A DNA stretch of 45,688 bases, taken from assembly GCA_022824735.1 (NCBI GenBank), contig JAJDZI010000063.1, forward strand, positions 1 to 45,688, written 5' to 3'. Below are positions 25,271 to 33,481 of this stretch, in pieces. The translations under genes were made by a program, and so were the position numbers. Under the pieces are notes generated by a model that did no database searches, was not told the DNA's origin, and saw only the letters and a list, made by a program, of their open reading frames with translations. Numbering within the stretch: position 1 is the stretch's first letter; every line of letters starts with the position of its first letter. Origin of the DNA: Nitrospirales bacterium. Its GTDB lineage: Bacteria > Nitrospirota > Nitrospiria > Nitrospirales > UBA8639.

Positions 25271-26227
25271 ATGGGTAACGTGCTGCTGGTCCATCCGCCG
25301 GCCAAGGTCAACCTCATTCTCAAGATTTTCGATCGACTGCCCAATGGGTATCATGCCCTGTGGTCGTTCATGCAAACGGTCGGGGTGACTGATGAATTGA
25401 CGATTCGGGTCACGGACGAGTTTGAAGGGGTTCGTCTTGAATGTTCGGACACAACCCTGCCGGTCTCGACGGGGAACCTGGCATATCGTGCCGCCGAATT
25501 GGTGTTGGAACGGGCAGGCGTCTCCACGGGTGTGGCCTTGAAATTGGTCAAGGGGATTCCGGTCGAGGCTGGGCTTGGCGGCGGGAGCAGTGACGCCGCG
25601 GCGACGATCATGGGTCTCAATCGTCTATTGGATCTCGGCTGGACCAACGGCGACATGGCCGCCTTGGGACAGACCCTGGGCAGCGACGTGCCTTTTTTCA
25701 TGGAAGCGCCGGCGGCCGTGGTGCATGGCTGGGGTGAGCGGATCATTCCGAAAACCTTGGACGGTGTCCGGTGGATCGTGCTGGTGAATCCGGGGTTTCC
25801 GATCAACACGGCTCAGGCCTTCAGGCGTCTGGACGAGGTGCGGCAGACGGTCCCTGCCCTGCCCGAAGTCCTGGAATCGGTTGAATGTGCGTCGTCCGTA
25901 TCCTGGAGCGGAATCCTGGCCCGGATGGAGAATGATTTTGAGGCCGTTCTGATCGACGACTACCCCGTATTGGCCGACATCAAGCGCGCCTTATTGACCA
26001 TGGGAGCGGAGGGGGCGCTCTTATCCGGCAGTGGAGCCACCGTGTTCGGTGTGTTTCAAGAGCAGGCCGAGGCCATCCGCGCCAAAGCGGTCTTCTCCGA
26101 AACCTCGGAGTATCGGGTTGCCGCCGGCCCTTCTCTTCAGGGTGGTCTATTGGATCGGATCTCGAACGCCGGCGCGCCGTCTCCTGACGCGAACGGCAAG
26201 ACCGGGGCGAAACAGCCGGGTTGTTGA
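25271..26227 (+). CDS. ispE: 4-diphosphocytidyl-2-C-methyl-D-erythritol kinase IspE
   Basis: GHMP kinase of the non-mevalonate isoprenoid pathway, which phosphorylates CDP-methylerythritol. The protein is 318 residues. The N-terminal PAKVNLILKIFDRLPNGYHALWSFMQTV is diagnostic. The ATP-binding loop PVEAGLGGGSSDAAATI has GLGGGSS at 101-107, and the third GHMP motif appears as ALLSGSGATVFGVF. The last 20 residues (APSPDANGKTGAKQPGC) look like a low-complexity tail. An AGAAGGAGG at about 25214 is too far upstream of the ATG at 25271 to serve it, so initiation may be weak. ispE-prs adjacency is common in bacteria. Confidence 0.93.
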   Translation: MGNVLLVHPPAKVNLILKIFDRLPNGYHALWSFMQTVGVTDELTIRVTDEFEGVRLECSDTTLPVSTGNLAYRAAELVLERAGVSTGVALKLVKGIPVEAGLGGGSSDAAATIMGLNRLLDLGWTNGDMAALGQTLGSDVPFFMEAPAAVVHGWGERIIPKTLDGVRWIVLVNPGFPINTAQAFRRLDEVRQTVPALPEVLESVECASSVSWSGILARMENDFEAVLIDDYPVLADIKRALLTMGAEGALLSGSGATVFGVFQEQAEAIRAKAVFSETSEYRVAAGPSLQGGLLDRISNAGAPSPDANGKTGAKQPGC

Positions 26228-26252
26228 CAACCATGCGAGGATGCCCTAAATA
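26224..26252 (+). promoter_or_regulatory. Sigma70-type promoter for prs-rplY-pth
   Basis: A perfect TTGACA (26224-26229) overlaps the ispE stop codon. A 17-base spacer separates it from TAAATA (26247-26252). The first gene downstream is prs at 26338, leaving a leader of about 75 bases that contains one GGAACCTCTG motif. Confidence 0.6.
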
Positions 26253-26337
26253 AGGAACCTCTGGTTTTCTCCCGGTCCTCCCCTGACAGATCCCATTGCG
26301 ATCGCGGGGATACGCTTCCCACACTGGAATAGCGCCC

Positions 26338-27279
26338 ATGACCAATGACCTGAAATTGTTTGCCGGAAACTCCAATTCGCTTCTGACCAACGAGATCAGC
26401 GACTACATGGGCGTGCCGTTGTCTCAGTCGGTGGTTTCGACCTTCAGCGATGGCGAAATCCGCGTAAAAATCGAAGAAAACGTGCGAGGGGCGGACGTGT
26501 TCGTCATGCAGTCCTGCTGTCATCCGGTCAATACGTCCGTCATGGAACTGTTGATCATGTTGGATGCGTTGAAACGGTCGTCCGCCTACCGGATTACGGC
26601 CGTGATTCCGTACTTCGGCTATGCGCGCCAGGATCGAAAAGACCAGCCACGGGTGCCGATCAGCGCCAAGCTGATGGCTGACCTGATTACCACGGCAGGG
26701 GCACATCGAGTGCTGACCATGGATTTGCACGCCGGGCCCATTCAAGGATTTTTCAATATTCCGGTCGATCATCTCTATGCCAGGCCGGTCCTGTTGGACT
26801 ATGTCAAGAAAAGTCGTTTGCAGGACGTGGTCGTGGTTTCGCCTGATGCCGGTGGGGTCGAACGTGCCCGGGCGTTTGCCAAACGATTGGAGGCGAACCT
26901 GGCGATCGTCGATAAGCGCCGGGAAGGACCCAACCAGGCGCAAGTGATGAATATTATCGGAGACGTGCGGGACCGCCACGTCTTATTGCTGGACGACATG
27001 ATCGATACGGCCGGGACGATCGTGGAAACGGCCAATGCCTGCGTTGAGAAAGGGGCCTCCATGGTTTGGGGTGTGTGTACCCATCCGGTGCTGTCCGGTC
27101 CCGCGATCGAACGAATTGAACAATCCGCGCTGACGCAAGTGGTGGCCACGAATTCGATTGCCCTCCAGGGCAAAGATCAGGTATGTTCAAAAATTCGGAT
27201 TCTGTCGGTCGCTTCCCTTCTGGGTGAAGCGATCAAGCGGATCCATAAGGAGCAATCAGTCACCTCATTGTTCGACTGA
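26338..27279 (+). CDS. prs: Ribose-phosphate pyrophosphokinase (PRPP synthetase)
   Basis: Makes phosphoribosyl pyrophosphate from ribose-5-phosphate and ATP for nucleotide, histidine and tryptophan synthesis. The 313-residue form starting at ATG 26338 (MTNDLKLFAGNSNSLL) matches the family N terminus; the tracked ORF adds 14 unsupported residues. Motifs: FSDGEIRVKIEENVRGADVFV, YFGYARQDRK, the catalytic TMDLHAGPIQGFFNIPVDHL, SPDAGGVERARAFAKRL, and the PRPP-binding loop LLDDMIDTAGTIVE. It is followed 29 bases later by rplY. Confidence 0.96.
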   Translation: MTNDLKLFAGNSNSLLTNEISDYMGVPLSQSVVSTFSDGEIRVKIEENVRGADVFVMQSCCHPVNTSVMELLIMLDALKRSSAYRITAVIPYFGYARQDRKDQPRVPISAKLMADLITTAGAHRVLTMDLHAGPIQGFFNIPVDHLYARPVLLDYVKKSRLQDVVVVSPDAGGVERARAFAKRLEANLAIVDKRREGPNQAQVMNIIGDVRDRHVLLLDDMIDTAGTIVETANACVEKGASMVWGVCTHPVLSGPAIERIEQSALTQVVATNSIALQGKDQVCSKIRILSVASLLGEAIKRIHKEQSVTSLFD

Positions 27280-27308
27280 TCAAAGAAACCTCTAACCAAA
27301 GGAACAGT

Positions 27309-27995
27309 ATGGAGTTCGTCGCTGAGGCCACTATCAGAACGCAATCCGGAAAAGGGGCGGCCCGTCAAATCCGCCGGAACGGACAGGTCCCCGCCGTGCT
27401 GTACGGCCAGGGGACGTCACGGTTGATCCAACTGGACCCCAAGTCGATTCAGCATATCCTGGTGGCCCAGGCCGGGAGTACGGGGCTCATTTCCTTGACG
27501 ATTCAAGGGGACGAGCAGGCGCCACAGCGAACCGCCGTCATTCAGGACGTGCAACGGGATCCCCTGGATGGATCGCTGTTGCACGTGGATTTATTGGAAG
27601 TGTCGATGGATAAGCCTGTTCGCGTGACAGTCCCGGTCCACATGACGGGGGGCGTGCCCATTGGGGTCAAGCGTGACAAGGGCGTCATGCATCAATCGAT
27701 GAGAGAAGTCCATATCGAATGTCTGCCCAACGTCATTCCGGATCAGATCGACGTGGACGTATCGGCCCTGGAAATCAATCAGGGCATTCACGTCCGGGAC
27801 CTGCGGGTCGCCGAGGGCATCAGGATTCTTGACGATCCCGAGGGCATGGTCGTCAACGTGACCGTGCCGATTTCCGAGGAGAAATTGTCCGCCATGTTGA
27901 CGTCGGAGGCGGGGCCAACTGCCGAGGCTCCGGAACCCGAGCGTGCTGCCGAAGCACCTGCGGCCCCAGCCACACCCAGTGAACCTTCCAAATAA
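27309..27995 (+). CDS. rplY: Large ribosomal subunit protein bL25, long (Ctc) form
   Basis: Binds 5S rRNA in the large subunit. The protein is 228 residues. The N-terminal L25 domain (SGKGAARQIRRNGQVPAVLYGQG) is followed by the TL5/Ctc C-terminal beta domain (VPVHMTGGVPIGVKRDKGVMHQSMREVHIECLP...). A low-complexity Ala/Pro/Glu tail (TAEAPEPERAAEAPAAPATPSEPSK) ends the protein. prs-rplY-pth is a widespread conserved order. The start of pth lies inside its last codons. Confidence 0.95.
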   Translation: MEFVAEATIRTQSGKGAARQIRRNGQVPAVLYGQGTSRLIQLDPKSIQHILVAQAGSTGLISLTIQGDEQAPQRTAVIQDVQRDPLDGSLLHVDLLEVSMDKPVRVTVPVHMTGGVPIGVKRDKGVMHQSMREVHIECLPNVIPDQIDVDVSALEINQGIHVRDLRVAEGIRILDDPEGMVVNVTVPISEEKLSAMLTSEAGPTAEAPEPERAAEAPAAPATPSEPSK

Positions 27996-28566
27996 CCCGC
28001 GCGTTATTGTCGGACTCGGAAATCCCGGCGTTGAGTATGCGATCACTCGTCACAACGTCGGACAACGGGTCGTGGCTCAAGCGGCGGTCGAGTGGTCGAT
28101 TCCGTTACATGTCAACGGCCTCACGCAACGGGGTGCCGGCCGGCTTCACGGGCACTCCGTTGTGCTCGCATTGCCTGTGACGTTTATGAATATGTCTGGT
28201 GAAGCCGTGGAGGAACTCGTCACGGCGCATGACGTCCAAGCGGAGGACGTGATCGTGGTCCATGATGATTTGGACTTGCCCAGCGGGTGCCTGCGGATCA
28301 GGTCCGGAGGGGGAACGGGAGGGCATAGAGGCTTGCAATCCATCATAATGGCCTTGGGAACCGAATCCTTCGTTCGTCTGAAAATCGGGATCGGCCGTCC
28401 GGTCCCGGAGGTGGACCCCGCCGATTTTGTATTGGCCTCGTTTACGCCGGCAGAATGGGCAGACCTGCAACCCGTTCTGACGCGGGCGGTCGAAGGGTTG
28501 GCCTGTCTTGTCACGCACGACGTGCAGACAGCGATGAATGTTTTTAACCGCCGCTTGCCGGCGTAA
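27979..28566 (+). CDS. pth: Peptidyl-tRNA hydrolase
   Basis: Recycles tRNA from peptidyl-tRNAs released prematurely by ribosomes. Motifs: VGLGNPGVEYAITRHNVGQRVV with the catalytic histidine of RHN, MNMSGEAV, and VVHDDLDLPSGCLRIRSGGGTGGHRGLQSI with the conserved aspartate. The tracked ORF begins with a GTG deep in rplY; the in-frame GTG at 27979 gives 195 residues and the usual short N terminus, so it is preferred. Both overlap the rplY end, suggesting coupled translation. Confidence 0.94.
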   Translation: MNLPNNPRVIVGLGNPGVEYAITRHNVGQRVVAQAAVEWSIPLHVNGLTQRGAGRLHGHSVVLALPVTFMNMSGEAVEELVTAHDVQAEDVIVVHDDLDLPSGCLRIRSGGGTGGHRGLQSIIMALGTESFVRLKIGIGRPVPEVDPADFVLASFTPAEWADLQPVLTRAVEGLACLVTHDVQTAMNVFNRRLPA

Positions 28567-28602
28567 GGAACCTCTGCTTTATTGCACTAGAAGCGTCGCG
28601 GT

Positions 28603-28632
28603 TTGACAGTACATTTTCCCCTGTGGTACCGT
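28603..28632 (+). promoter_or_regulatory. Possible promoter for the rpsF-ssb-rpsR operon
   Basis: A perfect TTGACA (28603-28608), an 18-base spacer and TACCGT (28627-28632), preceded by TGTGG, lie about 70 bases before the rpsF ATG. The -10 box is a moderate match. The position after pth, at the start of a ribosomal-protein operon, supports it. Confidence 0.5.
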
Positions 28633-28702
28633 CCTTTCCCTTGTCACGAAGCTGGTGAAGGGCGATCAATCAGGATTCTTCGGAGAGAGGATAGGGTGCG
28701 GT

Positions 28703-29053
28703 ATGGCATGTTATGAATCCATATTTATTCTTCGTTCGTCGTTGGGGGATGAAGAAGCCGAGGCGGTGATCGAAAAGATGAAATCCGTGTTGACGAAACA
28801 CGGGGCGACGATCGTCAAAACCGAGAATTGGGGAAAAAAGAAACTCGCCTATGAAATCAAACATGACCGTCGCGGCACCTATATCCTTCTTCAATTTGAA
28901 TCGACGCAAGAAAACGTCGTGAGTGAACTGGAACGGCTCTATCGACTGGAAGATTCGGTCATCAAATTCTTGACCGTGCGGGTGGAAGAGGAAGCGTTGC
29001 AGGCGGTTGCAGCCGAAGAACAGGGAGAATCCGAAAGTGGTGGGATTCAATAA
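28703..29053 (+). CDS. rpsF: Small ribosomal subunit protein bS6
   Basis: Binds 16S rRNA with bS18 in the platform of the small subunit. The ATG at 28703 gives MACYESIFILRSSLGDEEAEAVIEKM and 116 residues, normal for bS6; the longer tracked start adds 16 residues with no homology. GKKKLAYEIKHDRRGTYILLQFE and LYRLEDSVIKFLTVR are conserved family segments. GAGAGGATAGGG precedes the ATG. The 3' end overlaps ssb. Confidence 0.95.
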   Translation: MACYESIFILRSSLGDEEAEAVIEKMKSVLTKHGATIVKTENWGKKKLAYEIKHDRRGTYILLQFESTQENVVSELERLYRLEDSVIKFLTVRVEEEALQAVAAEEQGESESGGIQ

Positions 29054-29444
29054 GATCATTCTCATCGGGAACCTGACGCGAAACCCTGAACTTCGATACA
29101 CTCCCAGTGGGACCCCCGTCGCCAATTTCGGACTGGCCGTCAACCGGCGGTTTCGACAAGCCGATGATCAAAAAGAGGAAGTGTGTTTCGTTGATATCGT
29201 GGTTTTTGGCAAGCAAGCCGAGCATTGCGGCCAATACCTGAGCAAGGGGGACGTCGCCATTATCGATGGCCGGCTCCAGCAGCGGCGGTGGGAAACGGAA
29301 GACGGACAACGCCGAAGCAAACATGAAGTGGTGGCGCAATCGGTCACCTTCGGTCCGAAAAAACAGAGTCACACCGGTGATCCCGGAAGCGGAGAAGAAG
29401 AATATCCGCACGATCATTCTTACGAGTCGGAAGAATACGCTTAA
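29037..29444 (+). CDS. ssb: Single-stranded DNA-binding protein
   Basis: OB-fold protein that coats single-stranded DNA. The 135-residue form starts at GTG 29037 ([39 protein letters not shown]), with AGGGAG nine bases before it. [35 protein letters not shown] completes the OB domain. The C-terminal tail is short and acidic ([17 protein letters not shown]) but lacks the usual DDDIPF-type tip that recruits partner proteins. It lies between rpsF and rpsR, the standard place for the housekeeping ssb. Confidence 0.94.
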   Translation: MVGFNKIILIGNLTRNPELRYTPSGTPVANFGLAVNRRFRQADDQKEEVCFVDIVVFGKQAEHCGQYLSKGDVAIIDGRLQQRRWETEDGQRRSKHEVVAQSVTFGPKKQSHTGDPGSGEEEYPHDHSYESEEYA

Positions 29445-29470
29445 ATTTTGCACGCGAGGAGAATGCGGAC

Positions 29471-29698
29471 GTGGAGCGAGGAAGGCTTTTTCAGCGACGG
29501 CGCGTTTGCCGGTTTTGTCACGAGAACACGCCCTTGGATTATAAGGATCTGAACCTGTTGCGTAATTTTTTGACGGAACGTGGGCGTATTATCCCGAGAC
29601 GAATATCGGGAAACTGTATGCGGTGCCAGCGAAAGCTCACGATCGCGATCAAGCGTGCCCGTAGTATCGCCCTGTTGGCTTTTGCCGAAGAGCGGTAA
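29471..29698 (+). CDS. rpsR: Small ribosomal subunit protein bS18
   Basis: Partner of bS6 on the ribosomal platform. The 75-residue protein has CRFC near the N terminus and CMRCQ in the middle, the zinc-binding (C+) form of bS18. [46 protein letters not shown] is typical. GTG start at 29471 with AGGAGA eight bases upstream. The zinc-free form is common in other bacteria, so the four cysteines are a notable feature. Confidence 0.95.
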   Translation: MERGRLFQRRRVCRFCHENTPLDYKDLNLLRNFLTERGRIIPRRISGNCMRCQRKLTIAIKRARSIALLAFAEER

Positions 29699-29718
29699 GG
29701 GCGGGAGAGCCGGGGACC

Positions 29719-30276
29719 GTGGCCTCGCTCAGCTTCAGCGTGAAAGATGTGCCTCCGGAGGGCACGCGTGTCGCCTGCGTTGTCGGGAAAGAGGATTTGC
29801 AGTTGGACGACAACGATCCCGGCATACAAGACGTCCTTGCGTTGACGGCAACGATCCGGGCCGAAGAGGCAGATTTTCTGGTGGAGGGCGAGTTGAACGG
29901 CCTGCTCCTCCATGAATGTGTCCGTTGTCTTGAAACGTTTGCCGCGTCGGCGGACCTTTCGTTTCAGGCCGTGTACCGGGAGCCGGGACGCCGGGGGGCG
30001 AAAGAAGCGGAAGCTGCCCCCGGGGATTCGAGGGCTGAAGAGACGGACGCCCATTCGGTCATTGAACAACGGATTGAATTGCAAGAGATGCTTCGCGAAC
30101 AACTCATTCTTTCCATCCCGATGCAGCCCCTCTGTTCGGAGGGGTGTCAAGGCCTATGTCAGGTGTGCGGGCAAAATCTGAACGTGCAGCGGTGCGGGTG
30201 CAAGGAGGTCAACACGAGGTCTCCTTTTGCGATCCTGCAAGCGGCCTTCAAACAGTCACAGAAACCGTTGGCGTAA
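29719..30276 (+). CDS. yceD: YceD/DUF177 family protein (23S rRNA accumulation)
   Basis: Member of the DUF177/YceD family, linked to 23S rRNA accumulation and almost always found just before rpmF, as here. The protein is 185 residues. The conserved middle CVRCLETFAASADLSFQAVY is followed by a charged linker, then LREQLILSIPMQPLCSEGCQGLCQVCGQNLN and a final RCGC, a likely zinc site. It starts at GTG 29719. The gene lies 20 bases after rpsR and 54 before rpmF. Confidence 0.88.
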   Translation: MASLSFSVKDVPPEGTRVACVVGKEDLQLDDNDPGIQDVLALTATIRAEEADFLVEGELNGLLLHECVRCLETFAASADLSFQAVYREPGRRGAKEAEAAPGDSRAEETDAHSVIEQRIELQEMLREQLILSIPMQPLCSEGCQGLCQVCGQNLNVQRCGCKEVNTRSPFAILQAAFKQSQKPLA

Positions 30277-30330
30277 GTGACGCGCAGAACGGGCGGCCGC
30301 GGGCCGTTTCCGTGACGTGAGGAGAACACA

Positions 30331-30513
30331 ATGGCAAATCCCAAACATCGACATTCCAAGTCCAGGCGGGATAAACGGCGTACACACAAAAAACTCAGCA
30401 CGCCGAGTTTTTCCATTTGTCCGCAATGTCACGACCGTATGTTGCCTCATCGAACCTGCCTGTCGTGCGGTTACTACAAACGGATAGCGGTCATCGCGAT
30501 TCAGGAAAGCTAG
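30331..30513 (+). CDS. rpmF: Large ribosomal subunit protein bL32
   Basis: A 60-residue basic protein with the standard [22 protein letters not shown] start. The zinc ribbon is formed by [32 protein letters not shown] precedes the ATG. The order yceD-rpmF-plsX-fabH links ribosome and fatty-acid genes, as in many bacteria. Confidence 0.96.
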   Translation: MANPKHRHSKSRRDKRRTHKKLSTPSFSICPQCHDRMLPHRTCLSCGYYKRIAVIAIQES

Positions 30514-30576
30514 GGAAGCGCTGATCCCGGATCAGAGGTTCCTGTACCCTCCCGATTGGAGGCTGGCGCACAATCC

Positions 30577-31608
30577 ATGAAGATTGCCCTTGATGCCATG
30601 GGCGGGGACCATGGCCTGAGTCCCGTTGTCGAAGGCGCTCTCCAAGCCCTCAAAGAGCTTGACGTCGAATTCATCCTCGTCGGTGATGAAGACGCACTCC
30701 ACTCTGAATTGGAACGCGTGCAATGCACGGACCCGCGCGTGACGGTCCACCATGCTTCCCAGACTGTGGATATGCATGAATCTCCCGCGCAAGTGGCGAG
30801 GAAAAAACGCGACTCGTCCATCTGGGTGGCAACCAATCTGGTCAAGACCGGCGAAGCCCAGGCGGTGGTGAGCGCCGGCAACACGGGCGCCGCCATGGTG
30901 TCGGCCTTTTTTCTGCTCGGGACCATCAAGGGTGTTGAGCGACCGGCCATTGCGGCCACCTTGCCGACGATACGGGGCACGGCCATCATGTTGGACGTCG
31001 GGGCGACGGTCGATTGTTCCGCTCAACAGTTGCACCAGTTTGCCATGATGGGCCATGAGTATGCCAAACACCTCATGGATATCGCGCAGCCTCGCGTGGG
31101 GCTCCTCAGTATCGGGGAGGAAGCGACCAAAGGGAATGAAGTGACGAAAGAGGCGTTTCGCCTGCTCAAGGAAAGTTCCTTGAACTTCATCGGAAACGTC
31201 GAAGGCAAGGACGTCTACAGCGGAACGGCCGACGTGATTGTGTGTGACGGGTTCCTGGGCAACGTGTCGCTGAAAATCTCCGAAGGCCTGGCCGAAGCCA
31301 TGAAGAAAATCCTCATGAGTGAGGTCATGAATTCGACGCTGGGCCGCCTGTCGTTGGCCTTTATGACGGGTCCGCTCATGCGATTGAAACGACGGACGGA
31401 TTACGCCGAATTCGGCGGCGCCCCGCTCCTGGGCGTGAATGGGGTGTGCATGATTTGTCATGGCCGGTCTTCGGCCAAGGCCATTAAAAACGCGATCAGG
31501 CGAGCGAATGCCTTGGCCCAGGGCCGGCTGATCGACCTGATCCAACGTGATATTGCCGAAGGTCTGACCGCACCGATGACGCCCAGCCCGCAAATGGCCT
31601 GTGAATGA
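30577..31608 (+). CDS. plsX: Phosphate acyltransferase PlsX
   Basis: Converts acyl-ACP to acyl phosphate, the first donor for phosphatidic acid synthesis. The 343-residue form starts at ATG 30577 with MKIALDAMGGDHGLSPVVEGAL, the family N terminus. ESPAQVARKKRDSSIWVATNLVKTGEAQAVVSAGNTGAAM and IVCDGFLGNVSLKISEGLAE are conserved. The tracked start adds seven residues. Its last codons overlap fabH as ATGA. Confidence 0.95.
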   Translation: MKIALDAMGGDHGLSPVVEGALQALKELDVEFILVGDEDALHSELERVQCTDPRVTVHHASQTVDMHESPAQVARKKRDSSIWVATNLVKTGEAQAVVSAGNTGAAMVSAFFLLGTIKGVERPAIAATLPTIRGTAIMLDVGATVDCSAQQLHQFAMMGHEYAKHLMDIAQPRVGLLSIGEEATKGNEVTKEAFRLLKESSLNFIGNVEGKDVYSGTADVIVCDGFLGNVSLKISEGLAEAMKKILMSEVMNSTLGRLSLAFMTGPLMRLKRRTDYAEFGGAPLLGVNGVCMICHGRSSAKAIKNAIRRANALAQGRLIDLIQRDIAEGLTAPMTPSPQMACE

Positions 31609-32579
31609 GAAGCCGGATACTCGGGACGGGGTCCTATGCTCCCAAACAGGTGCTGACCAATGCCGACCTCGAAGCCATGGTGGAGACGTCGGATTCCTGG
31701 ATCGTCGAACGCACGGGTATTCGCGAGCGACGCATGGCCGCTCCCGGTGAAGCCTGTTCGGACCTCGGCGTGCTGGCGGCGCAGCAGGCGTTGGCAGACG
31801 CCAATGTCCGGCCGGCCCAACTCGATCTGATTCTGGTGGCGACCTGTACCGGGGATTCCCCTCTTCCGTCCACCGCGTCCTTGATTCAACACCGGCTTGG
31901 CGCCGGGAAGGCCGCGGCCTGCGATATTTCCGCAGCGTGTTGCGGATTTGTGTATGGCCTGTCAGTCGCCGATGCCTTCGTGAGGACGGGGCACCGGTAC
32001 GTACTGGTCATCGGGTCGGAAGTGATGTCGTCCATCACGGATTGGACGGACCGGAACACCTGTGTGCTCTTTGGGGATGGAGCGGGCGCCGTGGTGCTGG
32101 GACCGACGGAAGAGGACCGGGGCGTTCTCTCCCTCCATTTGCACGCGGATGGGCGGTTCTCCGATTTGATTTGCGTGCCGGGCGGCGGGTCGAGTCTCCC
32201 TCCGTCGGAACGCGTGTTGGCCGAACGCCTGCATTGCGTCAAAATGCGCGGCAATGAAACCTTCAAGATTGCCGTCAAGACCATGGAAGAGGCTATACGC
32301 GAGGCCGTCGCAGCGCATGGGCTCGGTGTTGACGATATTGATTGCCTGGTTCCCCACCAGGCCAACATCCGTATTTTGCGGGCCGTCGGGCAACGTATCG
32401 GGTTGCCGCCGGACCGGATCATGATCAACGTCGACCGGTACGGCAACACCTCTGCCGCGTCAATCCCGTTGGCGTTGGACGAAGCCGCCAAAAACGGAAC
32501 GATCAGGGAAGGAAGTCTGGTGGTCATGGCGGCGTTCGGGGCGGGTCTGACATGGGCCTCCGGGGTGATACGATGGTAG
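31605..32579 (+). CDS. fabH: Beta-ketoacyl-ACP synthase III FabH
   Basis: Starts fatty-acid synthesis by condensing an acyl-CoA primer with malonyl-ACP. The protein is 324 residues. The catalytic triad is Cys112 (in CDISAACCGFVYGL), His251 (VPHQANIRIL) and Asn281 (RYGNTSAAS). WIVERTGIRERR is the usual CoA-binding region. A second cysteine follows Cys112, where Escherichia has alanine. The ATG overlaps the plsX stop. Confidence 0.95.
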   Translation: MRSRILGTGSYAPKQVLTNADLEAMVETSDSWIVERTGIRERRMAAPGEACSDLGVLAAQQALADANVRPAQLDLILVATCTGDSPLPSTASLIQHRLGAGKAAACDISAACCGFVYGLSVADAFVRTGHRYVLVIGSEVMSSITDWTDRNTCVLFGDGAGAVVLGPTEEDRGVLSLHLHADGRFSDLICVPGGGSSLPPSERVLAERLHCVKMRGNETFKIAVKTMEEAIREAVAAHGLGVDDIDCLVPHQANIRILRAVGQRIGLPPDRIMINVDRYGNTSAASIPLALDEAAKNGTIREGSLVVMAAFGAGLTWASGVIRW

Positions 32580-32601
32580 AGGTTCCCAGAAAGGATCAGC
32601 T

Positions 32602-33411
32602 ATGACTACGGATGAAAGACCGGGAGAATGGGCGTTGGTCCTGGGCGCCTCGAGCGGATTCGGCAAGGCCGTTGCGCTGGAGTTGGCATCGCTCGGCATG
32701 AATATCGTGGGGGTGCATTTAGACCGGAAATCCACGCTCCCGGACGTGGATCGTCTCGTGGCGGAAATCCATGCCCGCGGCAGGGAAACCCTCTTTTTCA
32801 ACGTCAACGCCGCGGACGCGGAAAAGCGACGGGAAATTGTGGACGCCGTTGAAGCCAGGTTCCGGGCGCATCCCGAGCCGGCCACGATTCGTGTGTTCCT
32901 TCATTCCCTGGCTTTCGGAACGTTGCGACGGTTCGTCACGGAAACGCGTGCCGATGCCGTGAGTCAAGCCCAGGTCGAGATGACGCAGGACGTCATGGCC
33001 AACAGTTTGGTGTATTGGACGCAGGATTTGCTCGCGCATGGTCTCATGGGTCACGGCGGAAGAATTTTTGCGATGACCAGCGCGGGCGGCGCGCGGGTAT
33101 GGACAACCTATGGGGCAGTCTCCGCGGCAAAGGCGGCCCTGGAATCCCACGTTCGCCAACTCGCGCTCGAATTGGCTCCCATGGGGATTACGGCGAACGC
33201 GATCATGGCCGGCGTCACCGATACCCCGGCCTTGCGGAAAATTCCGGGGTCGGATGATATGATCGCCATGGCCCAACGGAAGAATCCATCGGGCCGCTTG
33301 ACCACGCCGCAGGACGTGGCGGAAGCCATCGGCTTGCTGAGCCATCCCAAGTCGCATTGGATGACCGGCAACGTCATCTGTGTGGATGGCGGCGAATTCA
33401 TCGTTGACTGA
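32602..33411 (+). CDS. Probable enoyl-ACP reductase of the FabL-like short-chain dehydrogenase type
   Basis: A 269-residue short-chain dehydrogenase/reductase. The cofactor loop is GASSGFG (15-21), the classical GxxxGxG form also found in FabL rather than the FabI form. The active site is Tyr170 with Lys177, a Y-x6-K spacing that is characteristic of enoyl-ACP reductases and not of ketoreductases (Y-x3-K). The C-terminal WMTGNVICVDGGEFI is typical of the superfamily. It lies between fabH and fabD, and no other enoyl reductase is in the operon. So it likely performs the last step of elongation, with NADPH or NADH. The exact subtype is inferred. Confidence 0.75.
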   Translation: MTTDERPGEWALVLGASSGFGKAVALELASLGMNIVGVHLDRKSTLPDVDRLVAEIHARGRETLFFNVNAADAEKRREIVDAVEARFRAHPEPATIRVFLHSLAFGTLRRFVTETRADAVSQAQVEMTQDVMANSLVYWTQDLLAHGLMGHGGRIFAMTSAGGARVWTTYGAVSAAKAALESHVRQLALELAPMGITANAIMAGVTDTPALRKIPGSDDMIAMAQRKNPSGRLTTPQDVAEAIGLLSHPKSHWMTGNVICVDGGEFIVD

Positions 33412-33417
33412 CTGTTG

Positions 33418-33435
33418 ACGCCCGCGGGCGTTTTT
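33418..33435 (+). terminator. Possible Rho-independent terminator after the enoyl reductase gene
   Basis: The palindrome ACGCCCGCGGGCGT (33418-33431) runs into TTTTT. The stem is short (5 bp with a 4-base loop), so termination may be partial. It lies just after the stop at 33411 and before the MITE-like element and fabD. Confidence 0.45.
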
Positions 33436-33481
33436 ATCCGTTGACTTTCCCGACGGTTTCACTCATACCTTCCCTATGGGA

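Noticed and set aside
28633-28702. Leader of rpsF as an S6:S18-binding autoregulatory RNA
   Set aside because: Some GC pairing is possible, but the expected motif could not be confirmed by eye.
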